DNA of 64,000 nt, from assembly GCF_008039615.1 (NCBI RefSeq), contig NZ_VDUZ01000004.1:1-64000 (forward strand), in the 5' to 3' direction. This stretch comes from Vineibacter terrae. Its GTDB lineage: Bacteria > Pseudomonadota > Alphaproteobacteria > Reyranellales > Reyranellaceae. Below the pieces are notes generated by a model, which saw only the letters and a program-made list of their open reading frames with translations, was not told the origin of the DNA and made no database searches. How positions within the stretch are numbered: the first letter of the stretch is position 1; each line of letters starts with the position of its first letter. A program made the translations under genes and the position numbers. Of this stretch, positions 17,191-26,005 are shown one piece after another.

Positions 17191-18179
17191 CGATGATGAC
17201 CACGACCACCGCGCCCCTGGTCGAGGTGCAGAACCTCTCCGTCCATTACGCGGCCCGGGGCGGCGGCTGGCTCGGGCGCCGCATCCGCCCGATCACTGCC
17301 GTCGAGGACGTGTCGTTCGCCATCTTCCCCGGCGAGACGCTGGGGCTCGTGGGCGAATCGGGGTCCGGCAAGTCGACCACCGGCCGTGCCATCCTGCGCC
17401 GCATCGACAGCATCACCGGCCGCATCCTGTTCCGCGGCCGCGATATCACGCAGGTCCGGGGCGAGGCGCTGCGGCGGCTGCGCCGGCATGTGCAGATGAT
17501 CTTCCAGGACCCCTATGCCAGCCTCAACCCGCGCATGACGGTGCTCGAGCTGGTGGCCGAGCCGCTCGTCGTTCATGGCCTGGCGCGGGGCGAGGCGGCA
17601 GAGCCGCGCGTCGCATCGCTGCTGGCGCTGGTCGGCCTGCCCGAGAGCGCGATGGAGCGCTACCCGCACGAGTTCAGCGGCGGCCAGCGCCAGCGCATCG
17701 GCATCGCGCGGGCGCTGGCGCTGGAGCCGGATTTCATCGTCGCCGACGAGGCGGTCTCGGCGCTCGACGTCTCGATCCGCGCCCAGATCGTCAATCTGCT
17801 GGGCGACCTGCAGGCCAGGCTCAATCTTGCCTACCTCTTCATCGCGCACGACCTGTCGGTGGTGCGCCACATCTCGCACCGCATCGCCATCATGTACGCG
17901 GGCAAGCTCGTCGAGCTGGCCGACCGCGACGCGATCTTCCGCCAGCCGCTGCATCCCTATACCCGCGCGCTCTTGTCGGCGATCCTGATCCCCGATCCGC
18001 AGATCCAGCAGCAGCGCCGCCGCATCGTGCTCACGGGCGAGATCCCAAGCCCGGCCGCGCCACCGAGCGGCTGCCGGTTCCACACGCGCTGCGCACACGC
18101 GACCGCGAAATGCCGTGCCGAGGCCCCGCCGTTCGAGGAAAAGACGCCCGGCCACTTCGCCGCCTGCTGGGCGGCATGA
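17187..18179 (+). CDS. ABC transporter ATPase, DppF/OppF family
   Basis: 330 residues from ATG 17187, which overlaps the previous stop; two further ATG codons follow within four codons, so the exact start is open. Walker A is [11 protein letters not shown], the signature is [15 protein letters not shown], and Walker B is [12 protein letters not shown]. The C-terminus has the same cysteine pattern ([20 protein letters not shown]). It ends the importer operon and converges on the HAD gene 15 bp downstream. Confidence 0.93.
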   Translation: MTMMTTTTAPLVEVQNLSVHYAARGGGWLGRRIRPITAVEDVSFAIFPGETLGLVGESGSGKSTTGRAILRRIDSITGRILFRGRDITQVRGEALRRLRRHVQMIFQDPYASLNPRMTVLELVAEPLVVHGLARGEAAEPRVASLLALVGLPESAMERYPHEFSGGQRQRIGIARALALEPDFIVADEAVSALDVSIRAQIVNLLGDLQARLNLAYLFIAHDLSVVRHISHRIAIMYAGKLVELADRDAIFRQPLHPYTRALLSAILIPDPQIQQQRRRIVLTGEIPSPAAPPSGCRFHTRCAHATAKCRAEAPPFEEKTPGHFAACWAA

Positions 18180-18194
18180 CGGGGACGCGAAGGA

Positions 18195-19001
18195 TCACGT
18201 GCGGCCGACGAATGTCACGAGGTCGGCCAAGGTGTCACCAATCGCATCCGGCTTCGCATCGAGCCCTTCAGCGGGCAGCTTCAGCCGGTTGGCCCAGAAG
18301 GTCCGGTAGCCGAAGGACCTGGCGCCGGCCGCATCCCAGCCGCCAAAGGCCGCAAAGACGATCTCTTCACGCCGCAGGCCGAACGCATCGATCGCCATCT
18401 GGTAGGCGCGTGGGTCGGGCTTGTAGGTGCGCAGCGTGTCTGTGGACAGCACGTGCTCGAACAGGCCCTCCAGGCCGGCGCTGTGGATGGCAGCCTGCAG
18501 CATGCGCTCCGTCATGTTCGACAGGAAGGCGAGCCGGATGCCGGCGCCGCGCAGCGCCTGCAGGCCGGGCAGCACGTCCGGATGCGCCTTCAGCGCGAGG
18601 AAGCCACCCATGAGCTCGTCGCGCTTGTCGGCGGTCAGATCCACCTTGGCCGCGGCAGCGGCGAAGCGCAGCGCATCCTCGGTCACCGTCCAGAAGTCGG
18701 CGTAGCGCTGCGACACGACGCGCAGCCAGGTGTATTCGAACTGCCGGATGCGCCAGAGATTGCTCAGCTCGGCGCCCTTGCCGGGGAAGAGCTGCTCGGC
18801 GCGGGCAAAGACCGGCCGTGGATCGAAGGTGACGAAGGCATCGAAGGCGACGGCCTTCACAGATCCGCCATCGGCTTGCGCGCGGGCGCTGGATGCGAAA
18901 AGGCCGGCAGCGAGGCCGCTGCCCGTGAGCTGGAGGAGGTGCCGGCGCCTCGGGCCGGCGGCATCGATGGCATGGGCGTCAAGGGTCATGACGGAACCCA
19001 T
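18195..19001 (-). CDS. Haloacid dehalogenase type II-like protein with Tat signal
   Basis: 268-residue HAD-superfamily protein. The N-terminus carries a twin-arginine export signal (GPRRRHLLQLTGSGLAAGLFA, cleavage near ARA at about 40), unusual for this normally cytoplasmic family. Core motifs: I is AVAFDAFVTFD with the nucleophile Asp near 53, II is LAFLSNMTE, III is YKPDPRAYQ, and IV is FAAFGGWDAAGARSFG. The nearest known activities are 2-haloacid dehalogenases. Divergent from a LysR regulator with a dyad in the shared 69-bp gap, so probably LysR-controlled. Confidence 0.88.
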   Translation of the reverse strand: MGSVMTLDAHAIDAAGPRRRHLLQLTGSGLAAGLFASSARAQADGGSVKAVAFDAFVTFDPRPVFARAEQLFPGKGAELSNLWRIRQFEYTWLRVVSQRYADFWTVTEDALRFAAAAAKVDLTADKRDELMGGFLALKAHPDVLPGLQALRGAGIRLAFLSNMTERMLQAAIHSAGLEGLFEHVLSTDTLRTYKPDPRAYQMAIDAFGLRREEIVFAAFGGWDAAGARSFGYRTFWANRLKLPAEGLDAKPDAIGDTLADLVTFVGRT

Positions 19002-19032
19002 ATCCCTTGCCAGACCCGTGTAGAATTGGGGA

Positions 19033-19056
19033 AATCAGCAACAGATCATGCTGATT
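19033..19056. promoter_or_regulatory. LysR-type dyad between the HAD and lysR genes
   Basis: Perfect 8-bp inverted arms AATCAGCA (19033-19040) and TGCTGATT (19049-19056) are separated by 8 bases. They sit in the only intergenic space between the divergent HAD and LysR genes, the position and form expected for a LysR-type recognition site. Confidence 0.6.
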
Positions 19057-19070
19057 CCTGGAAGAATGGG

Positions 19071-19985
19071 ATGGACCGGCTCGACCGCCTGACGCTGTTC
19101 CTCGCCATCGCCGACGCCGGCAGCCTGGTGGCGGCGGCGCGGCGCACCGGCCGCTCGCCGCCCGTGGTGACGCGCGTCCTGGGCGAGCTCGAGGCCGAGC
19201 TGGGCGTGCGCCTGGCGGAGCGCACGACGCGGCGCCTGGCGCTGACGGATGCCGGCATGCGGCTGGCCGAGCATGCGCGCCGCCTGACGGCCGATTTCGA
19301 CGGCGCGATGCACGAGGTCGCGGGCGAAGGCGCCGCGCCACGGGGGCGCTTGCGCATCTCAGCGCCGCTGACCTTCGGCCGCCTCCACGTGATGCCGATC
19401 GTCACGGCGTTCCTGGAGAGCAATCCTCACGTCACGGCCGAGCTGTCGCTCGATGATCGTCCGGTCGATCTGATCGAGGAGGGGATCGATGTCGCCCTGC
19501 GCATCGCCCATCTCGACAGCGGCACGCTGGTGGCGCGCCGCGTGGGCGCGGTGCGCCGCATCGTCGTGGCCAGTCCGCGCTATCTGAAGCAGCGCGGCCG
19601 GCCGGCGGCTCCTGACGAGCTCGCGGCGCACGACATCGTGCTGTTCGTCAACCAGGCGAACGGCCCGGACTGGCGCTTCCAGGCCCTCGACGGCTCCGAG
19701 CGCGAGGTGCGCGTGAGCGCGCGGTTCCAGGTCAACCGGGCCGAAGCCGCCATCGATGCCGCGCGCGACGGCAGGGGCATCGCCCATGTGCTGTCGTACC
19801 AGGTGGCCGACGATATGGCGCGCGGCCGGCTGGTGCGCCTGCTGCGGCCGTTCGAGCGGCCACCGATTCCTGTTCACATCGTTTTTCCGACGGCCCGGCT
19901 CATGGCGCCGCGGGTCCGCGCGTTCCTCGATTTTGCCGTGCCGCGTTTGAGCTGCCTCAAGGTGCTGCGCTCGGAAGGGACGTAG
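19071..19985 (+). CDS. LysR-family transcriptional regulator
   Basis: 304 residues from ATG 19071. The N-terminal winged helix (LTLFLAIADAGSLVAAARRTGRSPPVVTRVLGELEAELG in overview) is followed by RLAERTTRRLALTDAG and a LysR substrate-binding domain that begins near residue 90 (PRGRLRISAPLTFG). A longer open frame extends upstream on this strand through the HAD gene and is a shadow. It probably controls the divergent HAD gene through the dyad at 19033. Confidence 0.92.
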   Translation: MDRLDRLTLFLAIADAGSLVAAARRTGRSPPVVTRVLGELEAELGVRLAERTTRRLALTDAGMRLAEHARRLTADFDGAMHEVAGEGAAPRGRLRISAPLTFGRLHVMPIVTAFLESNPHVTAELSLDDRPVDLIEEGIDVALRIAHLDSGTLVARRVGAVRRIVVASPRYLKQRGRPAAPDELAAHDIVLFVNQANGPDWRFQALDGSEREVRVSARFQVNRAEAAIDAARDGRGIAHVLSYQVADDMARGRLVRLLRPFERPPIPVHIVFPTARLMAPRVRAFLDFAVPRLSCLKVLRSEGT

Positions 19986-20091
19986 CCGGTGGGTGTTTGC
20001 ACCGTCGCGCCAATGCAGCGCTGTCACAAAACGGGCGAACATGCCTTGATACGAAGGGTCGGCTCCCCTCCGGCCGCGTGGAGATTTCGCA

Positions 20092-22764
20092 ATGTCCATC
20101 CGCAACCTCGATGCTCTCTTCGCGCCGTCCTCCGTGGCGTTGATCGGCGCCGGAGCCCGGCCCGGCTCGGTCGGCGCCGTGATCGCCCGCAACCTGTTCC
20201 GGTCGGGCTTCGCCGGGCCGGTGATGCCGGTCAACCGGCGTCCCCAGACCGTCGAGGGCGTCGAGGTCCATCCCGATATCGCCAGCCTGCCGCAGGCGCC
20301 CGACCTGGCCGTGATCGCGACGCCGCCGGCCACGGTGCCAGGCGTGATCGCCGAGCTGGGCGCGCGCGGCACCCGCGGCGCCGTGGTGATCACCGCCGGC
20401 CTGGGCGCGGCCGCGCCGGACGGCGGCAAGAGCCTGCGCCAGCAGATGCTCGACGCGGCGCGGCCGCACCTGATGCGCATCGTGGGGCCCAACTGCATCG
20501 GCATCATGGTGCCGGGCATCGGGCTGAACGGCAGCTTCGCCCATATCGCGCCACGCAAGGGCGACATCGCCTTCCTGACGCAGTCGGGCGCCATGGTGAC
20601 GGCGGTGCTGGACTGGGCCACGACGCGTGGCATCGGCTTCTCCCATTTCGTGTCGCTGGGCGACATGGCCGACGTCGATTTCGGCGACATGCTCGACTAC
20701 CTGGCGGCCGATCCCGACACGCACGCGGTGCTGCTCTACATCGAGGCCATCACCAACGCCCGCAAGTTCATGTCGGCTGCGCGTGCCTGCGCGCGGCTGA
20801 AGCCCGTGGTGGTGATCAAGGCCGGCCGCCACACCGAGGGCGCGCGCGCCGCGGCCTCGCATACCGGCGCCCTGGCCGGCGCCGACGCGGTCTATGACGC
20901 GGCCTTCCGGCGCGCCGGCGCCCTGCGCGTCTACCAGATGCACGAGCTGTTCAACGCCGTGGAGACGCTGGCGCTGTCGCGTCCGGTGGCGGGCGACCGG
21001 CTGGCGATCCTCACCAACGGCGGCGGCCCGGGCGTGCTGGCCACCGATGCGCTGATCGATTCAGGCGGCAGGCTCGCCGAGCTCAGCCCGCAGACACGCG
21101 CCCAGCTCGACAAGGTGCTGCCGCCGACCTGGTCGCGCAGCAATCCCGTGGACATCATCGGCGATGCACCCGGCAGCCGCTTCGCCGACGCCCTGCAGGC
21201 GATGCTGCAGGACAAGGGCATGGACGCGATCCTGGTGCTGAACTGCCCGACCGCGATCGCCTCGAGCAGCGAGGCGGCGGCCGCCGTCATCGACACCGTC
21301 AAGGGCAGCCGGCGGCCCGTGTTCACGAGCTGGCTGGGCGATTCGGCTGCCGCCGAGTCGCGGGCGATGTTCGGCGCGCACCGCATCCCGACCTTCTTCA
21401 CGCCCGAGCAGGCGATCGGCGGCTTCATGTACATGGTGCGGCACCGGCGCGCGCAGGAGCTGCTGATGGAGGTGCCGCCCTCGGTGCCCGAGGCGTTCAC
21501 GCCCGACACCGAGGCCGCCAATGCGGTGATCAGACGCGTCGTCGCCGAAGGCCGGCCGTGGCTGTCGGAAGCCGAGGCCAAGAGCGTGATCGCCGCCTAC
21601 GGCATCCCGATCGTGGAGACCCGCATCGTGGCGACGCCCGAGGCGGCAGCGCAAGCGGCGGCCGCGTTCAAGGTGCCGGTGGCGCTCAAGATCCTGTCGC
21701 GCGACATCACCCACAAGTCGGACATCGGCGGCGTCGTGCTCAACCTCGAGGGAGCCGACGCGGTGCGCGCGGCGGCCGACTCCATGCATCGTCACATCGG
21801 CACGGTGCGCCCCGAGGCCAGGCTCGAGGGCTTCACCGTGCAGCCCATGGTGAACCGCGCCGAGGCCTATGAGCTGATCGTCGGCATGGTGAACGACGTG
21901 CAGTTCGGCCCGGTCGTGCTGTTCGGCCATGGCGGCACCGGCGTCGAGGTGATCAACGACAAGGCCCTGGCCCTGCCGCCGCTCAACATGAAGCTGGCGC
22001 GCGAGATGATGGCCCAGACCCGCATCTTCAAGCTGATGCAGGGCTTCCGTGGCAAGCCGGCGGTGGCGCTCGACGACGTCGCGCTGTGCCTGATCAAGCT
22101 CGCCCAGCTCGTGGCCGACTGCCCCGAGATCGAGGAGCTCGACATCAACCCGCTGCTGGCCGACGAGCATGGCGTGGTCGCGCTCGACGCGCGCATCAAG
22201 GTGGCGCCGGCGGCCGGCGACGGCGCCTCGCGGCTGGCGATCCGGCCCTATCCGCGTGCGCTGGAGCAGGAGCTCCAGCTGCGCGACGGCACGCGCGTGC
22301 CGATCCGGCCGGTCCGTCCCGAGGACGGCCCGGGCATGCACCGACTGTTCGGCAAGATGGCGCCGGAGGACATCCGGCTGCGCTTCTTCACGCCGATGAA
22401 GACCCTGCCGGCGCCGCTGGCAGCGCGGCTGTCGCAGATCGACTATGACCGCGAGATGGCGCTGGTGGCCACCGAATCGACGGCGCACGACGCCGAGGCG
22501 CTGGGGGCGGTGCGCATCGCCGCCGATCCCGACAACGAGCGGGCGGAGTACGCGATACTGGTGCGCACGGACATGAAGGGCAGGGGCCTGGGCTACGCGC
22601 TGATGCGCCGGATGATCGACTACGCGCGCGAGCGCGGCATCGGCGAGATCTTCGGCGACGTGCTGCGCGAGAACCATCCCATGCTGAAGCTGTGCCGCGA
22701 CCTCGGCTTCACCGCCGCGCCCACCGAGGACCCGACGGTGGTGCGGATGAGCCTGCCGCTGTAG
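20092..22764 (+). CDS. ADP-forming acyl-CoA synthetase fused to a GNAT acetyltransferase
   Basis: 890-residue protein of the Pat/PatZ type. Residues 1-130 form a CoA-binding Rossmann domain (SSVALIGAGARPGSVG). About 150-460 are the succinyl-CoA-ligase-like domains, with the phospho-histidine region around ASHTGALAGADAVYDAAFRRAG. About 480-700 form an ATP-grasp domain (VALKILSRDITHKSDIGGV). About 725-890 are a GNAT domain with the acetyl-CoA loop TDMKGRGLGYALM. In E. coli such a protein acetylates lysines; here the retained ligase motifs leave either role, or both, open. Stands alone, flanked by repeats. Confidence 0.92.
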   Translation: MSIRNLDALFAPSSVALIGAGARPGSVGAVIARNLFRSGFAGPVMPVNRRPQTVEGVEVHPDIASLPQAPDLAVIATPPATVPGVIAELGARGTRGAVVITAGLGAAAPDGGKSLRQQMLDAARPHLMRIVGPNCIGIMVPGIGLNGSFAHIAPRKGDIAFLTQSGAMVTAVLDWATTRGIGFSHFVSLGDMADVDFGDMLDYLAADPDTHAVLLYIEAITNARKFMSAARACARLKPVVVIKAGRHTEGARAAASHTGALAGADAVYDAAFRRAGALRVYQMHELFNAVETLALSRPVAGDRLAILTNGGGPGVLATDALIDSGGRLAELSPQTRAQLDKVLPPTWSRSNPVDIIGDAPGSRFADALQAMLQDKGMDAILVLNCPTAIASSSEAAAAVIDTVKGSRRPVFTSWLGDSAAAESRAMFGAHRIPTFFTPEQAIGGFMYMVRHRRAQELLMEVPPSVPEAFTPDTEAANAVIRRVVAEGRPWLSEAEAKSVIAAYGIPIVETRIVATPEAAAQAAAAFKVPVALKILSRDITHKSDIGGVVLNLEGADAVRAAADSMHRHIGTVRPEARLEGFTVQPMVNRAEAYELIVGMVNDVQFGPVVLFGHGGTGVEVINDKALALPPLNMKLAREMMAQTRIFKLMQGFRGKPAVALDDVALCLIKLAQLVADCPEIEELDINPLLADEHGVVALDARIKVAPAAGDGASRLAIRPYPRALEQELQLRDGTRVPIRPVRPEDGPGMHRLFGKMAPEDIRLRFFTPMKTLPAPLAARLSQIDYDREMALVATESTAHDAEALGAVRIAADPDNERAEYAILVRTDMKGRGLGYALMRRMIDYARERGIGEIFGDVLRENHPMLKLCRDLGFTAAPTEDPTVVRMSLPL

Positions 22765-22823
22765 GCACCATCGCGGTCATAGGCCTTCGTCATCGCCGGC
22801 GTTGCGTCGTCCCGAACCTCTCC

Positions 22824-22909
22824 GTCATCCCGAGCGCAGCGAGGGATCTCCTGCGGCAAGACGCACCGTGCGTCATTCGCGGGAGATCCCTCGCTGCGCT
22901 CGGGATGAC
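22824..22909. repeat. 86-bp palindromic repeat, family A
   Basis: Near-perfect arms beginning GTCATCCCGAGCGCAGCGAG, with a centre containing ACGCACCGTGCGT. It lies between the convergent ends of the acyl-CoA synthetase and Lin0512 genes. Confidence 0.95.
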
Positions 22910-22956
22910 GATAGGGGATGCTGCGGATGACGGTAGGAGATGTCGGGGATGACAGC

Positions 22957-23322
22957 TCAAGGCAGGTCGAGGCTGACGGCGATGCCGGCGCTGGCGATCA
23001 CGGCCACGTCGCCGATCTCCTCGTCGGGCACGTCGAGCCCGCCCTTGACCACACGCACCGTGACGATGCCGTGGGGCAGGGAGGCCTTGACCGCGTCGGC
23101 ATCGACACGCTCCGGCTTCTGCACGCCGATGGTGACGTCGACATGCATCGCCGTCCTGGGGTCGACCTTAAGCGTGCGCAGCAGGGTGAGCGAGCTGTGA
23201 TGCAGCGCGTCCTGCACCGCGCGCAGCGCCGCCTTGGTGTAGTCGCCGCCATGCAGGTCGTTGCCCGTGCCCAGCTCGAGGATCACGCGCCGGCGCGTTA
23301 TTGGCTTGGTCGTCGTCGTCAT
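22957..23322 (-). CDS. Lin0512 family protein, second copy
   Basis: 121-residue protein homologous to its upstream neighbour. The family pattern is ILELGTGNDLHGGDYTKAALRAVQDAL...MHVDVTIGVQKPERVD, ending in a glycine-rich TVRVVKGGLDVPDEE stretch. The start ATG 23322 lies 8 bp after the stop of the first copy, without a clear ribosome site, so translation may be coupled. Family members are small proteins often in pairs, distantly like ring-opening amidohydrolase pieces; the function is not established. Confidence 0.85.
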   Translation of the reverse strand: MTTTTKPITRRRVILELGTGNDLHGGDYTKAALRAVQDALHHSSLTLLRTLKVDPRTAMHVDVTIGVQKPERVDADAVKASLPHGIVTVRVVKGGLDVPDEEIGDVAVIASAGIAVSLDLP

Positions 23323-23330
23323 GGTGCGGT

Positions 23331-23678
23331 TCACGGCACATCCAGCCGCACCACGGCGGCGGCGTTGGCGATCAAGGTGACATCGGTGCCCGACTCGTTG
23401 GGCAGCGACAGCCCGCCCTCGACCACGGTGATCGTGCCGCCGCCATGCGGCAGCTCGGCGAGCACAGCCTGCTTGTCGACACGCTCGGGCATGGGCACGC
23501 CGATGGTGACGTCGACATGCATGGCGTCGGCCGGCTTGCCCAGCGCGCCCGCCACGGTGAGCGCATTGTGCCAGAGCGCATCGCGCAGGGCACGGATGGC
23601 GGCCTTGGTCGGATCGCCGCCGCGGATGTCGGTGCCCATGCCGATCTCGAGCACCATGCGCCTCAACGCCACGCCCAC
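23331..23678 (-). CDS. Lin0512 family protein, first copy
   Basis: 115-residue protein. VLEIGMGTDIRGGDPTKAAIRALRDAL and MHVDVTIGVPMPERVDKQ match the second copy nearly residue for residue, marking a tandem duplication with clear divergence. Start ATG 23678 has AGGAGGTG a few bases upstream. The pair probably forms a heteromer; no enzymatic role can be given. Confidence 0.85.
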   Translation of the reverse strand: MGVALRRMVLEIGMGTDIRGGDPTKAAIRALRDALWHNALTVAGALGKPADAMHVDVTIGVPMPERVDKQAVLAELPHGGGTITVVEGGLSLPNESGTDVTLIANAAAVVRLDVP

Positions 23679-23816
23679 CTCCTTGTGTCGACACGATGGC
23701 TTCGCATCACATCAATTGCCGGGTGGGTCAAGCCGGGCAGGGCCTCAAAAAAGCCCTGGCCGCTCCCTACATAGGGTCCGAGTTCACGCGGTCACAGCGA
23801 ACAGGAGAGGCTGCCA

Positions 23817-24638
23817 ATGACCCCGCAGGAGAAGGAACTCATCACCCAGCTGCTCGACCGCCTGAAGCAGGCTCCGGCCCAGCCCAAGGACGAGGAGGCC
23901 GCGGCCCTGATCAGGTCAGGCATGGCGGCGCAACCCGATGCGCCCTACCTGCTGATCCAGACCGTGCTGATCCAGAACATGGCGCTCGACAACGCCCAGG
24001 CCCGGCTGGTCGAGCTGGAACGGCAGCTGGCCGAGGCCCGCCAGGCCGCGGCGGCCAAGCCGACCAGCTTCCTGGGCGGCCTGCTGGGGCGCGATGCGCC
24101 ACCGCAGCAGCAGCCCGCCGCGCCACCGCAACCCGTGCCACCGCCGCAGGCCACGCCACCGGCGCCGGGCGGACCCTGGGGGCAGCGGCCGCTGGCATCG
24201 GCGATGCCGGGCTATCAGCAGGGTTTCGGTCAGCCCATGGGCGGCGGCCCGATGGGCGGCGGCGCCGGCGGCTTCCTGCGCACGGCGGCGGCGGCAGCGG
24301 TCGGCGTGGCCGGCGGCGCGCTTCTGTACCAGGGCATCTCGTCGATGTTCGGTGGCCACGGCGGCACCGCGCCGGCCAATGCCGCCGGCCTGGGCGGCGA
24401 GAACCTGCTGGGTGGCAGCAGCAGCAGCCCGGCGACGCCGGGTGATGCCGGCGCCAGCAGCGCCGCCAGCCTGCCCGACACGCAGACCGCCTCGCTGCCC
24501 GATCCCCAGGCCCCCGATCCCCAGGCTGACGACCAGTGGGAGTCCAACGACCAGGCCAGCGACTGGAACGGCAGCGACGACAACGCCGATTGGGGCGGTG
24601 ACGGCGGCGGCTTCGACAGCGACAACAGTGATTTCTGA
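23817..24638 (+). CDS. DUF2076 domain protein
   Basis: 273-residue protein of the DUF2076 family. The N-terminal helical region (MTPQEKELITQLLDRLKQ and PYLLIQTVLIQNMALDNAQARL, residues 1-75) is followed by a proline/glutamine-rich linker, a glycine-rich hydrophobic segment (AAAAVGVAGGALLYQGIS, about residues 160-180) and a strongly acidic, Asp/Asn/Gly-rich tail rich in tryptophan (WNGSDDNADWGGDGGG). Family members are membrane-associated proteins of unknown function. ATG 23817 has AGGAGAGG upstream. Confidence 0.88.
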   Translation: MTPQEKELITQLLDRLKQAPAQPKDEEAAALIRSGMAAQPDAPYLLIQTVLIQNMALDNAQARLVELERQLAEARQAAAAKPTSFLGGLLGRDAPPQQQPAAPPQPVPPPQATPPAPGGPWGQRPLASAMPGYQQGFGQPMGGGPMGGGAGGFLRTAAAAAVGVAGGALLYQGISSMFGGHGGTAPANAAGLGGENLLGGSSSSPATPGDAGASSAASLPDTQTASLPDPQAPDPQADDQWESNDQASDWNGSDDNADWGGDGGGFDSDNSDF

Positions 24639-24652
24639 TCCGGCAGCCGACC

Positions 24653-24865
24653 TCAGCCGTCGCCGGGACGCAGCCCCGGCGGCGGCGCGGCCGGGTTGAG
24701 CTGGGCGTAGTGATAGCTGCCGATGCAGCCGTTGCGCGCGCCCTGGTCGGTCGTGCTGTAGACGTCCAGCCGCTCGCCTTCCTCGAGGATCACGCGCACC
24801 CCGGGGCCGTGCCACACGCCGCGATGAAGAGCGTCATGGCCGGGCTCGACGCGGAACGTCTTCAT
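24653..24865 (-). CDS. Small hypothetical protein
   Basis: 70 residues from ATG 24865, with AGGAGAC upstream at good spacing. The sequence MKTFRVEPGHDALHRG, then GVRVILEEGERLDVYS and YHYAQLNP, looks like a short beta-rich soluble protein. No family is recognised. It converges on the DUF2076 gene with a 14-bp gap. Confidence 0.6.
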   Translation of the reverse strand: MKTFRVEPGHDALHRGVWHGPGVRVILEEGERLDVYSTTDQGARNGCIGSYHYAQLNPAAPPPGLRPGDG

Positions 24866-25127
24866 GGGGACAGTCTCCTGCTTTTCTTAGGCTTTTCCGG
24901 GCAATCAGCATGCCAATTGCAACCCGCTGCGCCTGACACTGCAGTTTATGTTACCCGTCGCCGGCGTCCAGCATATTTAAAAAATATTAATACATCGCAG
25001 CGCTCTAGGGTCGGTTCTTCATCTCATATTCTGGATTTGGAATGCCTTCGAACTCCCTGAAATGACAGGGTTGGCAGCAGGCGAGGGATGGTGCCGTCGC
25101 CGCGGTTGACAGCACCCGCAATCTTTA
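24866..25127. other. Intergenic region, AT-rich, promoter-like
   Basis: Unusually AT-rich for this window, especially 24970-25000 (TATTTAAAAAATATTAATAC). It separates the small hypothetical gene from the CoA-transferase operon. No gene or structured RNA is recognised. A TTGACA at 25106-25111 is a candidate -35 box for the operon. Confidence 0.5.
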
Positions 25128-25146
25128 TTATTGGTCGGACCAATAA
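25128..25146. promoter_or_regulatory. FadR/GntR-type operator TTATTGGTCGGACCAATAA
   Basis: A 19-bp palindrome, perfect around a single central G, with the TGGTC-GACCA core typical of FadR-subfamily GntR sites. It lies 36 bases before the first gene of an operon whose last gene encodes a FadR-type regulator, and overlaps the expected -10 region downstream of TTGACA (25106). Confidence 0.8.
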
Positions 25147-25181
25147 AACAATGAACCAGACGGACGAAAGGGAAGGGATCC

Positions 25182-25994
25182 GTGCCGGCCACATCCAACG
25201 ACTATGCTTTGGGCGAGATGCTGGCGGTGCTGCTCGCCCGCGATCTCGGCGACGGCGAGAAGGCGATCGTCGGCACCAACTCCGACATCCAGGTCGCGGC
25301 CTGCAACCTCGCGCGCCAGCGCCAGGCGCCCCGCCTGTGGTGGGTGTCGGGGCCCGGCGGGATGACCAACCCGACCGAGGGGATCGTGCGGCCGGCGGCC
25401 GACGCCGAGAACATCGCCGTGGCGCAGGCCGTCATGGACCTGCCGCTGATGATCGACTTCATCGACTGGCGCATCCACTTCTTCGATTTCGCGATCCTGG
25501 GCGCGCTGCAGACCGACCGCTTCGGCAACATCAACACGGTCTGCATCGGCGATCATGCGCGGCCCCGGCTGCGCGGGCCGGGCACCGTCGGCATCAGCGC
25601 GCTCACCGGGCTGTCGCGGCGCTTCTACATCATGATGACCCGGCACGATCGCGGCGCCTTCGTGCCCAGGGTCGACTTCATCTGCGGCGCAGGCCATCTC
25701 GACGGCGGCACCTCGCGCACCGACAGGGGCCTGCCCGAGGGCGGCCCCAGGCTCGTGGTGACGCCGCTGGGCGTCTTCGACTTCGCGCCCAACAGCAAGG
25801 CCATGCGCATCCGCTCCCTGCACGAAGGCGTCAGCCTGGAGGAGGCGCGCGACAACACCGGCTTCGACCTGCTGGTGCCCGACCAGGTGGCGCGCACCGC
25901 GCCGCCGCAAGCCGAGGAGCTCTTCCTGCTGCGCCGCACCGTCGACACCACCGGCGTGCTGGCCCGCAAGTTTCCGTGGCCCAGGGCCGCCTGA
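25182..25994 (+). CDS. CoA-transferase family I, beta-type subunit
   Basis: 270-residue protein like glutaconate CoA-transferase subunit B or IpdB. It carries EKAIVGTNSDIQVAACNLARQ, the glycine loop VSGPGGMTNPTEGIVRP and LQTDRFGNINTVCIG. I do not see an unambiguous catalytic glutamate of the CoA-transferase type, so an IpdAB-like CoA-ring hydrolase activity is possible. Its partner is the alpha-type subunit at 27162, separated by an acyl-CoA dehydrogenase gene in the same operon, which is controlled by the operator at 25128. Confidence 0.88.
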   Translation: MPATSNDYALGEMLAVLLARDLGDGEKAIVGTNSDIQVAACNLARQRQAPRLWWVSGPGGMTNPTEGIVRPAADAENIAVAQAVMDLPLMIDFIDWRIHFFDFAILGALQTDRFGNINTVCIGDHARPRLRGPGTVGISALTGLSRRFYIMMTRHDRGAFVPRVDFICGAGHLDGGTSRTDRGLPEGGPRLVVTPLGVFDFAPNSKAMRIRSLHEGVSLEEARDNTGFDLLVPDQVARTAPPQAEELFLLRRTVDTTGVLARKFPWPRAA

Positions 25995-26005
25995 GGGAGC
26001 CGCTC

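Noticed and set aside
18453-19070. N-terminal extension of the LysR gene on the plus strand
   Set aside because: It is antisense to the HAD gene, and the LysR winged helix begins right after ATG 19071.
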